Virus record (IMG/VR): IMGVR_UViG_3300005264_000009
Coordinates: 23,210-87,209 of that record
Strand: one strand, 5' to 3'
DNA: 64,000 bases
Origin: a virus
How positions within the stretch are numbered: the stretch's first letter is position 1; the number at the start of each line of letters is the position of its first letter. Positions 30,521 to 38,768 of the stretch are shown in pieces. The translations under genes were made by a program, and so were the position numbers. The notes under the pieces are model-generated. The model did not search any database. It was not told the origin of the DNA and saw nothing but the letters and a program-made list of their open reading frames with translations.

Positions 30521-31023
30521 AAAATGCAATAAGAAATTATGATGAGGACATAAAAATTAATGAAAATAATATAGAGGAAATGTGGTTAGAACAGCCAAGT
30601 TTAAATATGTATTATAATGATTTATATGCTGCATCCATCTTTGTAAGAGATAGGTGTAAAATACAAACAGAATATATATATGCACAATTAGATACAAAAA
30701 TCAGGCAAGATTGGAAATCATTTGGGTTTGAAAGTAAACCAACTGAAACAGCCATTAAAAATAAAATTCTTATGCAAGATGAATATAAAAAAATAATATA
30801 CAAAACATTAAAAGCATCTAAAGATGCCAATTTAATGGCAGGAGTTAAAACAAGTTTTGAACATAGAAAACATGCTTTAAGTAATATTGTTTCTTTAAGG
30901 ATTTCAGGGTTTCATTCAGAACCACGAAATATAATAAAGGACATAAAAAATAAAAAAGTTAGTGAGAATCATTTAATGCAAAAACAAAATTTAAAAAGGA
31001 GGAAAAAGAAACAAAAAGATTAA
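30517..31023 (+). CDS. Hypothetical helical protein next to the ssDNA-binding gene
   Basis: A 168-residue basic, mostly helical protein ending in a very basic tail (LKRRKKKQKD). Its place, between the clamp loader and the SSB/RecA pair, is where T4-like phages carry recombination mediators such as UvsY. That comparison rests on context only; I see no signature. Site AAGGAGAGATTAGA. Confidence 0.6.
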   Translation: MKNAIRNYDEDIKINENNIEEMWLEQPSLNMYYNDLYAASIFVRDRCKIQTEYIYAQLDTKIRQDWKSFGFESKPTETAIKNKILMQDEYKKIIYKTLKASKDANLMAGVKTSFEHRKHALSNIVSLRISGFHSEPRNIIKDIKNKKVSENHLMQKQNLKRRKKKQKD

Positions 31024-31077
31024 GTTTAATTGACCATTAATGAGTCCAACAAACAAAAAAATTTAAAGGAGAATAAC

Positions 31078-31980
31078 ATGAGTTTTAGAGACAGAATGAG
31101 AAAAAAAAGAAAAAGTATTAGTACAAGACACCAAAAAACACAAAAAAAAAGTGGTAGTAGATTCCCTACATTTTTTAAAAAAGAAGCAATACCAGAAGGT
31201 ATTGAATTTTTTACATCCAAAGAGGGTGAGCACATAATTGATATAATCCCTTGGGAGGTTGGTAAAGATATGCCTTTTGACGAAAATGATCAACCAATTA
31301 CAGAGGAGGGTGATCTGGATTATGTTTTGGATTTAGAAGTCCATATGAATGTGGGTTCTATGAAAGCACCTTTTATTTGCCCTTATGAAAATTTTGGTAA
31401 ACCTTGTCCTATTTGTGAGTATATAAAGGCAAATAGATTGCCAAAGGAAGAGTGGTCAGCATTAAGAACAAAACGAAGAGTTTTATATCTTGTATGGGTA
31501 CATGACAGTCGTGAGGAAGAGAAAAAAGGTTTACAAATTTTTCACGCTTCACATTATCTTATGGAAGAAAAACTTGCAGAAGTTGCAAAATTACCAAGAG
31601 GTGGTGGTTACGAAGAGTTTTCGGATTTCGATAATGGTAAATCTATTGTTTGGACAAGAAAAGGGGCTGGTAGAGATACAACATATATTGGACATAAATT
31701 AATTGATAGAGATAGAAAAATACCTGATGCTATTTTAGATAAAGCATTCCCTCTTGATAGTATTGTAAAAATGCACCCAACATATGAAGAAATAGATTCA
31801 GCTTTTCACGGCACATCTGAATCTGATGAAGCTCCTTATATTGAACAACAAGAAGAAGAAACAAAACCATCTCGCAGACGTAAAAAGAAAAAGAAAAAAA
31901 CTGTAAGAACATATGAACCTGTAGATGAACCTACAGAGGAAGACTATGAAGATTATGATGATGATGACATACCATTTTAA
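31078..31980 (+). CDS. gp32-like single-stranded DNA-binding protein
   Basis: A 300-residue protein. ATG 31078 follows AAAGGAGAATAAC. A basic N-terminus (MRKKRKS), zinc-binding-type block CPYENFGKPCPICEY (about residues 97-111), an OB-like core and a long charged C-terminus ending YDDDDIPF are the layout of phage gp32-type proteins. The acidic IPF tail is the usual docking site for replication partners. It coats ssDNA for the polymerase and the RecA-like recombinase encoded 9 nt downstream. Confidence 0.82.
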   Translation: MSFRDRMRKKRKSISTRHQKTQKKSGSRFPTFFKKEAIPEGIEFFTSKEGEHIIDIIPWEVGKDMPFDENDQPITEEGDLDYVLDLEVHMNVGSMKAPFICPYENFGKPCPICEYIKANRLPKEEWSALRTKRRVLYLVWVHDSREEEKKGLQIFHASHYLMEEKLAEVAKLPRGGGYEEFSDFDNGKSIVWTRKGAGRDTTYIGHKLIDRDRKIPDAILDKAFPLDSIVKMHPTYEEIDSAFHGTSESDEAPYIEQQEEETKPSRRRKKKKKKTVRTYEPVDEPTEEDYEDYDDDDIPF

Positions 31981-31988
31981 GGTGAGTT

Positions 31989-33110
31989 ATGAAAAAAATT
32001 AAAAAAATTAAAAAAATTAAAAAAGCCATAGATGGTATAAAAAAGGTTGTGGATAATAAAAAAAGTGATCCACAACCTATTATTCTATTACCATCAGGAT
32101 CTACAACATTAAATCTGGAATGTTCTGGGTCTATTGATGGTGCATATCAAATTGGAAAAATGACAAATATCATAGGTGACTCATCATCATCGAAAAGCCA
32201 GTTGATGCTCACAATGTTTGCAGAATGTTCCAAATTAGCACAATTTGATGATTATAAATTTATTTATGATGATACAGAAGCTGCTAATGAATTTGATATT
32301 GCTACCCTTTTTGGTGAAAATGTAAAAAAGCGTATTGAAGCACCAAAAGTTATTGATGAAAATGATGTGTTTAGCAAAACCATTGAAGATTTTAATGATA
32401 ATGTTGCTCATGCATTAGAATCAGATGAACCTTTTATTTATGTACTTGATTCTTTTGATGCCTTAACATCAGAAGCCTTTGTAAGTAAGGATGAAGATAA
32501 CAGACAACAAAGGGATAAAGGAAATAAAATAAAAGGTTCTTACGGTGATGGTAAAGCTAAGATTTTTTCTGATTTTTGTAAAAACAGAATACAAGATTTA
32601 AAAAAGAAACAATCTGCTTTAATTATTATTTCACAAACAAGAGATAATATTGGTTTTGGGGCTATGTTTACACCCAAAACAAGAGCAGGTGGTAAAGCAC
32701 TTAAATTTTATGCCTGTCACGAAATTTGGTTAGCAAAACAAAAAACAGAAAAAAAAGGTAAACGTGTTGTTACAACACAAATACAAGCAAAAATAACAAA
32801 AAATAAATTAACAGGTAATCATGGGGAGGCATTTTTTCCTGTATTAAGAGATTATGGTGTTGATGACATTACATCATGTATTAATTTTTTGATTGATGAA
32901 GGACCTTGGAAAGGTCCTAAAAATAAAATTAATACAAAAGGGTTTGTAGAAGATACTATAAGTCAATTAAAATTGATTGATTTTATCGAAGATAATAATA
33001 AAGAATTTGAATTAAGGCAGATATGTCAAGATGCGTTTCTTGATGTAATGCATGAATTAAAACCTTTACGAAAACAGAAGTATATTAAGGAGAATGAAAA
33101 TGGCAGTTAG
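31989..33110 (+). CDS. RecA/UvsX-like recombinase
   Basis: A 373-residue ATPase. A lysine-isoleucine-rich N-terminus (KKIKKIKKIKK) precedes the core, with Walker A GDSSSSKSQ at about residues 62-70, FIYDDTEAAN, Walker B FIYVLDSFDAL, and SALIIISQTRDNIGFGAMF with TRAGGKALKFYA, the L2-loop region of UvsX/RecA. It would drive strand exchange with the SSB upstream and SbcCD downstream. The N-terminal basic repeat is unusual and may bind DNA. Confidence 0.88.
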   Translation: MKKIKKIKKIKKAIDGIKKVVDNKKSDPQPIILLPSGSTTLNLECSGSIDGAYQIGKMTNIIGDSSSSKSQLMLTMFAECSKLAQFDDYKFIYDDTEAANEFDIATLFGENVKKRIEAPKVIDENDVFSKTIEDFNDNVAHALESDEPFIYVLDSFDALTSEAFVSKDEDNRQQRDKGNKIKGSYGDGKAKIFSDFCKNRIQDLKKKQSALIIISQTRDNIGFGAMFTPKTRAGGKALKFYACHEIWLAKQKTEKKGKRVVTTQIQAKITKNKLTGNHGEAFFPVLRDYGVDDITSCINFLIDEGPWKGPKNKINTKGFVEDTISQLKLIDFIEDNNKEFELRQICQDAFLDVMHELKPLRKQKYIKENENGS

Positions 33111-33864
33111 AAAAAGAAAAGCAGTAAAGAAGACAAAAGATGTAGAAACAGTGGATAATAGAAGTATTGAAAAAACTCCACCTGTTATAGAAAAAAGCAA
33201 ACCTGTTGATATTGATTCTGAATATTCCCTTAACAGGTGTGTTTCCGCTTCTATTGGTAAAACAATAAACGTAGGCAATTTTGAGTCTGTCAAAATAAGT
33301 ACAGGTTATACTTGTACTATTAAAGATTCGGCTGATATGGATAGTGCTTACCTACACATTTTTGATAAATTAGAAAATTTATTAAGTATCAAAACAAATC
33401 AGATTGAAAAAGAATATGATTTAATTCCTGATAATTTTGTAGCTGATGATGTTACCCCAGAAAAGGTTAATGAAAAGAAAGAAAAACCAAAAAAGAAAGA
33501 AGAAAAACCAAAAAAGAAAGAAGAAAAATCAAAAAAGAAAGAACCTGTAGAAGAAGTGGAATTAACAGAAGTCATGATTAACAAAATGACAAAATCTGAA
33601 TTAATAAAAGTAATTCAAGATGAGGAATTGGAAATTGCAACAACATTAAGAATTAATGAAATGCGATTAGCTATCTTGGATGAACTTTTTGAGGAAGTCA
33701 TTGATGATTTTGAAGATGATGATGATTTAGATGATGATGATTTAGATGATGATGATTTAGATGATGATGATTTAGATGATGATGATTTAGATGATGATGC
33801 TTTAGATGATGATGATTTTGATGACGATTTTGATGATGATGATGATGATGAGTGGGATGATTAA
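33100..33864 (+). CDS. Hypothetical protein with Lys/Glu linker and poly-Asp C-terminus
   Basis: A 254-residue protein. ATG 33100 (MAVRKRKAVKK) is correctly spaced from AAGGAG; the ATG at 33094 is too close. Residues about 44-105 (YSLNRCVSASIGKTINVGNFESVKISTGYTCTI) form a small beta domain. A KKEEKPK repeat linker follows at about 126-148, and the last 45 residues are DDDDL repeats. The end resembles acidic tails of DNA-mimic or SSB-type proteins. Co-transcribed with the recombinase and closed by a strong terminator. Confidence 0.68.
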   Translation: MAVRKRKAVKKTKDVETVDNRSIEKTPPVIEKSKPVDIDSEYSLNRCVSASIGKTINVGNFESVKISTGYTCTIKDSADMDSAYLHIFDKLENLLSIKTNQIEKEYDLIPDNFVADDVTPEKVNEKKEKPKKKEEKPKKKEEKSKKKEPVEEVELTEVMINKMTKSELIKVIQDEELEIATTLRINEMRLAILDELFEEVIDDFEDDDDLDDDDLDDDDLDDDDLDDDDLDDDALDDDDFDDDFDDDDDDEWDD

Positions 33865-33883
33865 TATTTAAAATATACACTTT

Positions 33884-33931
33884 ACAGGGTAACAACATAA
33901 AATTTATTTTATGTTGTTACCCTGTATTTTT
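33884..33931 (+). terminator. Strong bidirectional-type intrinsic terminator
   Basis: ACAGGGTAACAACATAAAAT (33884-33903) is the exact reverse complement of the 20 nt at 33906-33925, followed by ATTTTT. This is the clearest terminator in the window and separates the replication/recombination block from the flap nuclease gene. Confidence 0.92.
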
Positions 33932-33948
33932 ATAAATGGAGTATATAA

Positions 33949-34806
33949 ATGAAAGAACGTATATTATTGATAGATACATCAACATTATTGTATGCCGCAA
34001 AATTCAGTTTAGGCAAAAGTAAATTAAGTGCCAATAAAATAAAAACAGGTATTATCTTTGGTTTTTTATTAAAATTACAATTAATAACATCAATAGTAAA
34101 ACCAACCTTAATAGTTTTTGCTATTGATAGTAAACAATCAAAAAGAAAAGAAATCTATCCTGATTATAAAGGGAATAGAAAAAATGATAAAACACCAGAA
34201 GAAAAAGCATTTGATGATGAATGTTATAAACAATTTAATATTATTACTTATACTATTCTAAAAGATCTTGGTTATAGAAATTTACTTCATGTAGGTGGCT
34301 TAGAGGCTGATGATATTATTGCATCTATTTGTAAAAAATATATAGATAATGAAATAATAATAGCTTCCACCGATGAGGATATGTACCAATTATTAACAGA
34401 TAATGTTTGTATGTTTAAAACAAGTAAAAACAAGTATTATACAAAATCAGATTTTATTCGTGAATTTGATATTGAACCTAAAATTTGGAAACGTATCAAA
34501 AGTTGGAGTGGTTGTTCAAGTGATAAAGTTGCTGGTGTAAAAGGTGTGGGTGTAAAAACAGCTATTAAGTATTACAAGAATGAATTAAAACCACATTTAA
34601 AAACATATATAGCATTAAAAAGTAAAGAGGGTAAAGAAATAATTAATAGGAATAAAAAATTAGTTATATTACCTTTTAAAGGAACGCCTAAATTTAATTT
34701 AAAACCCAATAGAGTTACACCACATAAAGTATTAAAGGTAGCTAAAGAATATAATATAAAATCAATAGAACGTGATGTTGAAAATTGGTATTATAAATTA
34801 AGGTAA
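33949..34806 (+). CDS. 5'-3' exonuclease / flap endonuclease (FEN/RNase H type)
   Basis: A 285-residue protein with LLIDTSTLLYAAKF at the start, VFAIDSKQSKRKEIYPDYKGNR (about residues 58-79), GGLEADDIIASI (about 116-127), STDEDMYQLL (about 139-148) and the helix-hairpin-helix SSDKVAGVKGVGVKTAIKYY (about 190-209). These acidic clusters bind the two metals in T5 FEN and T4 RNase H. It removes RNA primers and flaps alongside the polymerase and ligase. Confidence 0.9.
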   Translation: MKERILLIDTSTLLYAAKFSLGKSKLSANKIKTGIIFGFLLKLQLITSIVKPTLIVFAIDSKQSKRKEIYPDYKGNRKNDKTPEEKAFDDECYKQFNIITYTILKDLGYRNLLHVGGLEADDIIASICKKYIDNEIIIASTDEDMYQLLTDNVCMFKTSKNKYYTKSDFIREFDIEPKIWKRIKSWSGCSSDKVAGVKGVGVKTAIKYYKNELKPHLKTYIALKSKEGKEIINRNKKLVILPFKGTPKFNLKPNRVTPHKVLKVAKEYNIKSIERDVENWYYKLR

Positions 34807-34809
34807 ATA

Positions 34810-35292
34810 ATGAATAAACAATTAAGAAAAAAGGATGTACCTAAACTAAGGGAAAAGATATTAAAAAAACAAGGTGGTGTTTGCTGGATTTGTAAAAGAA
34901 TACCTAAAATAGCTTGTTTGGACCACCACCACAGTAAAAAAGTAAAAGGAAGTGGCAAAATAAGAGGTGTTTTATGCTCCTCATGCAATATATTTATAGC
35001 TAAAAGTGAGAATAATTGTGTAAGGTATGGTATAAAACAAGATACCCTGCCTTATATACTAAGGAGAGTGGCTGATTACTTGGAAAAGAAACAATATCCT
35101 TATATACACCCTTCCGAAGCACCAAAACCCTTAAAATTGCAACGTAATAGCTTTAATAAGCTAAAAAAGGCTTTTATTAAAAAGTATCCTAAAAGAAAAA
35201 TCCCTGAATACCCTAAATCAGGTAAACTTATTAAATCTTTAGAAAAACTATATAAAGAATTTAATATAGAACCTAAATATCTAAAAAAATAA
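34810..35292 (+). CDS. Recombination endonuclease VII
   Basis: A 160-residue protein with the Endo VII zinc and catalytic core: GVCWICKRIP (about residues 22-31), CLDHHHSKKVKG (about 37-48) and RGVLCSSCNIFIAKSENN (about 53-70), then YILRRVADYL. T4 gp49-type enzymes cut Holliday junctions and branched DNA before packaging. The C-terminal region (SFNKLKKAFIKKYPKRKIPEYP) is a basic extension. Only 3 nt separate it from the flap nuclease gene. Confidence 0.9.
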   Translation: MNKQLRKKDVPKLREKILKKQGGVCWICKRIPKIACLDHHHSKKVKGSGKIRGVLCSSCNIFIAKSENNCVRYGIKQDTLPYILRRVADYLEKKQYPYIHPSEAPKPLKLQRNSFNKLKKAFIKKYPKRKIPEYPKSGKLIKSLEKLYKEFNIEPKYLKK

Positions 35293-35304
35293 AAAGAGAA
35301 AAAA

Positions 35305-35520
35305 GTGAAAACACATGAATTAGCACATTTATTATTAAAAATGCCTGATAGTAGAATAACAGTAAGTACCGATATAAGCACTTGTGATGATGACTATGAT
35401 AATAGAGCTTTTGGGGATACTTTGTATGATTACATCTATACGGATAAACATATAACACTTATCTTTATTGATGGTTCACTAAATTTTAATTATAAAACAC
35501 TTAGTGGTAATATTAAATAA
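35305..35520 (+). CDS. Small hypothetical protein
   Basis: A 71-residue acidic protein with a GTG start at 35305 and AAAAAGAGAAAAAA upstream. The opening THELAHLLLKMPDSRITVSTDIST is a phrase common in small phage proteins of unknown function (it recalls 'A-x-LL-x-P-D-x-x-V'). No domain assigned. Followed by a promoter. Confidence 0.6.
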   Translation: MKTHELAHLLLKMPDSRITVSTDISTCDDDYDNRAFGDTLYDYIYTDKHITLIFIDGSLNFNYKTLSGNIK

Positions 35521-35546
35521 AAAATCAGTATCTTATTAAAAACTTC

Positions 35547-35575
35547 TTGACTTCTTAATAAAAACCTGTTAAGAC
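35547..35575 (+). promoter_or_regulatory. Sigma70-like promoter
   Basis: TTGACT at 35547-35552, spacer TCTTAATAAAAACCTGT, TAAGAC at 35570-35575, preceded by ATTAAAAACTTC. Nearly identical over about 40 nt to the promoters at 36487 and 39433. It drives the dCMP deaminase. Confidence 0.75.
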
Positions 35576-35608
35576 TATAAACAATCAAACAATCATAAAA
35601 GGAAAAAC

Positions 35609-36046
35609 ATGAATAAAAAATGGGATCTTAGGTTTATGAAATTGGCAAAGGAAGTATCCACTTGGAGTAAAGATATAAGTACCAAGTGTGGATCAGTTAT
35701 TGTGAATAATGACAAAAGAATTATTAGTACTGGTTTTAATGGTTATCCAAAAGGAGTTGACGATGATAATTATATGGATAGAGATTTAAAATTAGCTCAA
35801 ATAATTCATGGAGAGCTAAACGCAATTTTATTTGCAAAAAGATGTTTAAATGATTGCACAATATATGTTTACCCAATGCCACCTTGTTCTCAATGTATGG
35901 GTGCTATAATACAATCAGGTATAACAAGGGTTGTAACTAAAAAAATGACACCAGAACAAGAAGAAAGGTGGGGTTCTTCTATGGAAATTTCATATCGAAT
36001 GGCTAATAATGTTGGTCTAAGAATAGTAACTTTAAAAGAAATATAG
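35609..36046 (+). CDS. dCMP deaminase
   Basis: A 145-residue protein with the zinc-dependent deaminase motifs: HGELNAI (about residues 70-76, His ligand and catalytic Glu) and PPCSQCMGAI (about 90-99, two Cys ligands). The start (RFMKLAKEVSTWSKDISTKCGSVIV) and TGFNGYPKGVDD match dCMP deaminases, which make dUMP, the substrate of thymidylate synthase. It fits with the ThyX-like gene at 4413. First gene after its promoter. Confidence 0.9.
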   Translation: MNKKWDLRFMKLAKEVSTWSKDISTKCGSVIVNNDKRIISTGFNGYPKGVDDDNYMDRDLKLAQIIHGELNAILFAKRCLNDCTIYVYPMPPCSQCMGAIIQSGITRVVTKKMTPEQEERWGSSMEISYRMANNVGLRIVTLKEI

Positions 36047-36054
36047 GTTAATTT

Positions 36055-36498
36055 ATGAAATTAACATTTAATGAATATAAAGATTTTGAATATTGTAAGT
36101 ATATTAAGTGTCAAAAAACACAATGTAAAGAGTGTGATGCTTATAAATACCATGATTATTTAATAAAAAAGAATTTTAAAATCATACAAAACAATTTGAA
36201 CATATCACCAGAATATCAGTATGACCATCTTTTACGCCTTGATTCTAATTATGTTTTAAAAGGAAATACTTGTTGGAGTATAAAACAGGGTATGGATATA
36301 GGTCCTATGCCTTACTATATAACTGAAATTATAAGTGTTATAGAATTACCTAACCAATTAATTGTATTTGCTAAAGTAGAGGAAAAAGAAGCATCTTTTG
36401 TTTGTATGCTTAATACTAAGATTTGGACAGTTTACGAGGATACAACCAACAAAAAAGATAATTTTATAAAAAAGATTAAAAAGTTCTTGACTTTTTAA
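36055..36498 (+). CDS. Hypothetical protein, Cys-motif paralogue A
   Basis: A 147-residue protein. Its first 45 residues contain YC-x4-x-C-x4-C-x2-C-x-AY-x-YHDYL, repeated almost exactly in the gene at 37931 (YC-x3-x-C-x4-C-x2-C-x-AYRFHEYL), so the two are paralogues sharing a metal-binding head. The remainder is beta-rich and unrecognised. A promoter lies inside its 3' end. Confidence 0.65.
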   Translation: MKLTFNEYKDFEYCKYIKCQKTQCKECDAYKYHDYLIKKNFKIIQNNLNISPEYQYDHLLRLDSNYVLKGNTCWSIKQGMDIGPMPYYITEIISVIELPNQLIVFAKVEEKEASFVCMLNTKIWTVYEDTTNKKDNFIKKIKKFLTF

Positions 36499-36515
36499 TA
36501 GAAACGTGTTAAGAC
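36487..36515 (+). promoter_or_regulatory. Sigma70-like promoter
   Basis: TTGACT at 36487-36492, spacer TTTTAATAGAAACGTGT, TAAGAC at 36510-36515. The -35 box lies within the last codons of the preceding gene. It serves the small gene at 36553 and the RNA ligase. Confidence 0.72.
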
Positions 36516-36552
36516 TACAACTAAACTTAACAATTAAACAAAGGGGTGGATT

Positions 36553-36636
36553 ATGAATTTTAAAGTATTTAGTAATGTAGTAAGGCATAGTAGATTTGGA
36601 ATTTTAATAGTTTTTTTATTAGGTGATTTTGAATAA
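36553..36636 (+). CDS. 27-residue peptide between promoter and RNA ligase
   Basis: ATG 36553 has a strong site (AAAGGGGTGGATT) and opens a 27-codon frame, MNFKVFSNVVRHSRFG followed by ILIVFLLGDFE. The hydrophobic end could insert in a membrane. Its stop (TAA 36634-36636) is next to the AAAGGAG of the RNA ligase, so it may serve as a coupling leader peptide. Short, so confidence is limited. Confidence 0.45.
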   Translation: MNFKVFSNVVRHSRFGILIVFLLGDFE

Positions 36637-36647
36637 AGGAGATTATA

Positions 36648-37754
36648 GTGAGAAAATTAGCTACAATACAAAGAATAAAAAATTTAACACCAATCAAAAA
36701 AGCTGATAGGATAGAATTAGCCTACATATTAGGTTGGGAGTGTGTAGTAAAAAAAGGGGAGTTCAAAATTAATGATTATTGTGTTTATTTTGAGGTTGAC
36801 TCCATTTTGCCAGAGAAAGAAGTCTTTGAATTTATGCGTCCAAGAAAATTCAAGGTGAAAACAGCTAAATTTAGAAAACAAATATCACAAGGGTTAGCTT
36901 TACCTATTTCTATATTAGATAAAAATATTGTTATTAAAGAGGGGATGGATCTAACAACAATATTAAATATCACTAAATACGATCCTGAAAAAATCAAAGA
37001 GTGTAAAAGAAGTAAGAGTAAAAATATATTTGTTAATTATATGATGAAGTATAAAATTTTTAGAAAATGTTACTTATTTATTTTTCCTAAATTAAAAGGT
37101 TGTTTTCCTGATTTTATACCTAAAACAGATGAAGAACGATTGCAAAACATACCAAATATAATAGAAAAAAATAATGGTGAAAACTTTTATTGTATGGAAA
37201 AATTAGATGGTCAAAGTTTAACTGTTTTTTATAATAATAAATTAAATAAATGGTATAAACCTTGGATAAATAATGCTTTTGGTGTTTGTTCAAGAAATAT
37301 TTGGAGGAAAAGAAAAGATATGTCTAATTGGTGGTTTGTTGTAAAAAACTTAGATATTGAAAGGAAGTTGAAAAAATACTGTAAACAAACAAAAACTAAC
37401 TTAGCTATCCAAGGTGAAATTATAGGACCTAATATACAAAATAATAGATATAATATAAAACAAAAGCAATTACATATTTTTTCTATTTTTAATATAGACA
37501 CACAAAAATACTTAAACTTCCATGATAAATCACATGTAATACATCAGTTAGGTTTAACAGAAGTTCCTTTTTATAATATAATTCAATTTAATACGTCAAT
37601 ACACACAGTAAAATGGTTTACAGAGCGAACTAATAAAAAGAGTAAGATTAATAACGAAGTCTTAATGGAAGGACTTGTCTATAGATCTATTAAAAATGAC
37701 GATATAAGTTTTAAAGTAATTAACCCTAATTTTTTATTAAAGTACAATTTGTAA
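36648..37754 (+). CDS. RNA ligase (DraRnl/Rnl5-like)
   Basis: A 368-residue protein with GTG start and AAAGGAG upstream. The N-terminal part (RKLATIQRIKNLTPIKKADRIELAYILGWECVVKKGEF, FEVDSILPE) matches the N-terminal OB domain of the Deinococcus RNA ligase family. The nucleotidyltransferase motif is MEKLDGQSLTVF with the AMP-accepting Lys at about residue 184; IQGEIIGP is motif IIIa/IV-like and EGLVYRS the later motif. It seals nicks in RNA-containing duplexes, perhaps repairing tRNA cut by host defences. Confidence 0.85.
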   Translation: MRKLATIQRIKNLTPIKKADRIELAYILGWECVVKKGEFKINDYCVYFEVDSILPEKEVFEFMRPRKFKVKTAKFRKQISQGLALPISILDKNIVIKEGMDLTTILNITKYDPEKIKECKRSKSKNIFVNYMMKYKIFRKCYLFIFPKLKGCFPDFIPKTDEERLQNIPNIIEKNNGENFYCMEKLDGQSLTVFYNNKLNKWYKPWINNAFGVCSRNIWRKRKDMSNWWFVVKNLDIERKLKKYCKQTKTNLAIQGEIIGPNIQNNRYNIKQKQLHIFSIFNIDTQKYLNFHDKSHVIHQLGLTEVPFYNIIQFNTSIHTVKWFTERTNKKSKINNEVLMEGLVYRSIKNDDISFKVINPNFLLKYNL

Positions 37755-37763
37755 AGGAGATAA

Positions 37764-37931
37764 ATGAAACCAATATGTAACATATGTAAAAAACAAGTTG
37801 AATTTGATTTTACGTTAATGTGTTTTACTTGCTATAATAAGACTTGTAATAATTACCATAAAAATTTATATAGTTTAAAATCAAATAATAAAATATATGC
37901 TGATAAAACAGCATTTAAAAGGACTAAATAA
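37764..37931 (+). CDS. Small zinc-finger-like protein
   Basis: A 55-residue protein, ATG 37764 after AAAGGAGATAA. It has CNIC, CFTC and a CNNYH ending, so three Cys pairs/His that could form one or two zinc sites. The stop overlaps the ATG of the next gene (TAATG). Confidence 0.6.
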   Translation: MKPICNICKKQVEFDFTLMCFTCYNKTCNNYHKNLYSLKSNNKIYADKTAFKRTK

Positions 37932-38668
37932 TGGAAATTAATTATATTGAATATAAAAATAAGGCTTATTGCAAATCTATTGGTTGTGATAAATTTTACT
38001 GTAAAGATTGTGGTGCTTATAGATTTCACGAGTATTTACAGGAAAACAATTTTTTAATAATTAAAAAAGATTCTGAAATTATTACAAGAAATAATTATGA
38101 TTTAATGTTCAGGAAAAAAGTAAAACATGATTTTATTAATTATATTTTTGTTAATAAAAAAACAAAAAAGGTACTGGCTCAACCCCCTTTTAAAACCACA
38201 AAATATGTGTCAATAATAGAAAAGGATAATGAAGTTTTAATTACAGATTATATAAAAGATAAAGAAGTAAAAATGGTTTATATAATTGATAAAGATGAAT
38301 GGCATTTGATAAGTACACAAAATGTTATTAAACCATCTTTTAAAAATTTAATAGCAAAACAAATAAGTAATGTAGCAAAAAACAGAAAAGATATTTTATC
38401 TGCTTTAGATGATTATTTTAAGGGATACAGTGATAAACAAATAGTAAGTGATAATACTACTATTTATAATATACCAGTGTTTAATATAAAAGTGTATGTT
38501 AATGTACTTGATACACACATTACTTTTTCTCTTATGGGACAAATGAAAAAGATAAATACTGTATATAGTTTTGTAAATGAACAAGATATACCTTGTATTA
38601 TGAAAGATTTAGATACTAAAATATACAATGTTTTAATTGAAGGTGATTTAAATGATCAAAATATTTAA
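37931..38668 (+). CDS. Hypothetical protein, Cys-motif paralogue B
   Basis: A 245-residue protein. The head (about residues 1-45) repeats the motif of the gene at 36055: YCKSIGCDKFYCKDCGAYRFHEYL. The rest is longer, beta-rich and lysine-rich with no recognised domain. Its last 17 nt overlap a methyltransferase stub. The pair brackets the RNA ligase. Confidence 0.65.
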   Translation: MEINYIEYKNKAYCKSIGCDKFYCKDCGAYRFHEYLQENNFLIIKKDSEIITRNNYDLMFRKKVKHDFINYIFVNKKTKKVLAQPPFKTTKYVSIIEKDNEVLITDYIKDKEVKMVYIIDKDEWHLISTQNVIKPSFKNLIAKQISNVAKNRKDILSALDDYFKGYSDKQIVSDNTTIYNIPVFNIKVYVNVLDTHITFSLMGQMKKINTVYSFVNEQDIPCIMKDLDTKIYNVLIEGDLNDQNI

Positions 38669-38753
38669 GGGTGATTGTTTAACTGTAATGGATCAATTAA
38701 TATTGGATGGTGTTAAGGTGGATGCAGTAATAACAGATCCACCTTTACAATAA
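38652..38753 (+). pseudogene. N-terminal stub of an N-methyltransferase
   Basis: A 33-codon frame reads IFKGDCLTVMDQLILDGVKVDAVITDPP and ends at TAA. It aligns with the first 35 residues of the methyltransferase at 9101 (ICGDCLEVMDQLIANNVKVDAIITDPPF). The gene is cut at the catalytic DPP and an HNH endonuclease gene begins 15 nt later, suggesting that endonuclease invasion replaced the rest. Confidence 0.78.
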
Positions 38754-38768
38754 GGGGTACAATTAAAT

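Noticed and set aside
33698-33898. Histidine-rich reading frame on the - strand
   Set aside because: It is the antisense of the GAT-rich poly-Asp repeat; ATC/CAT runs create a false open frame.
36480-36498. Inverted repeat AAAAAGT/ACTTTTT over the promoter at 36487 as an operator
   Set aside because: Seven AT-rich pairs arising from the promoter consensus itself; the sister promoters lack it.
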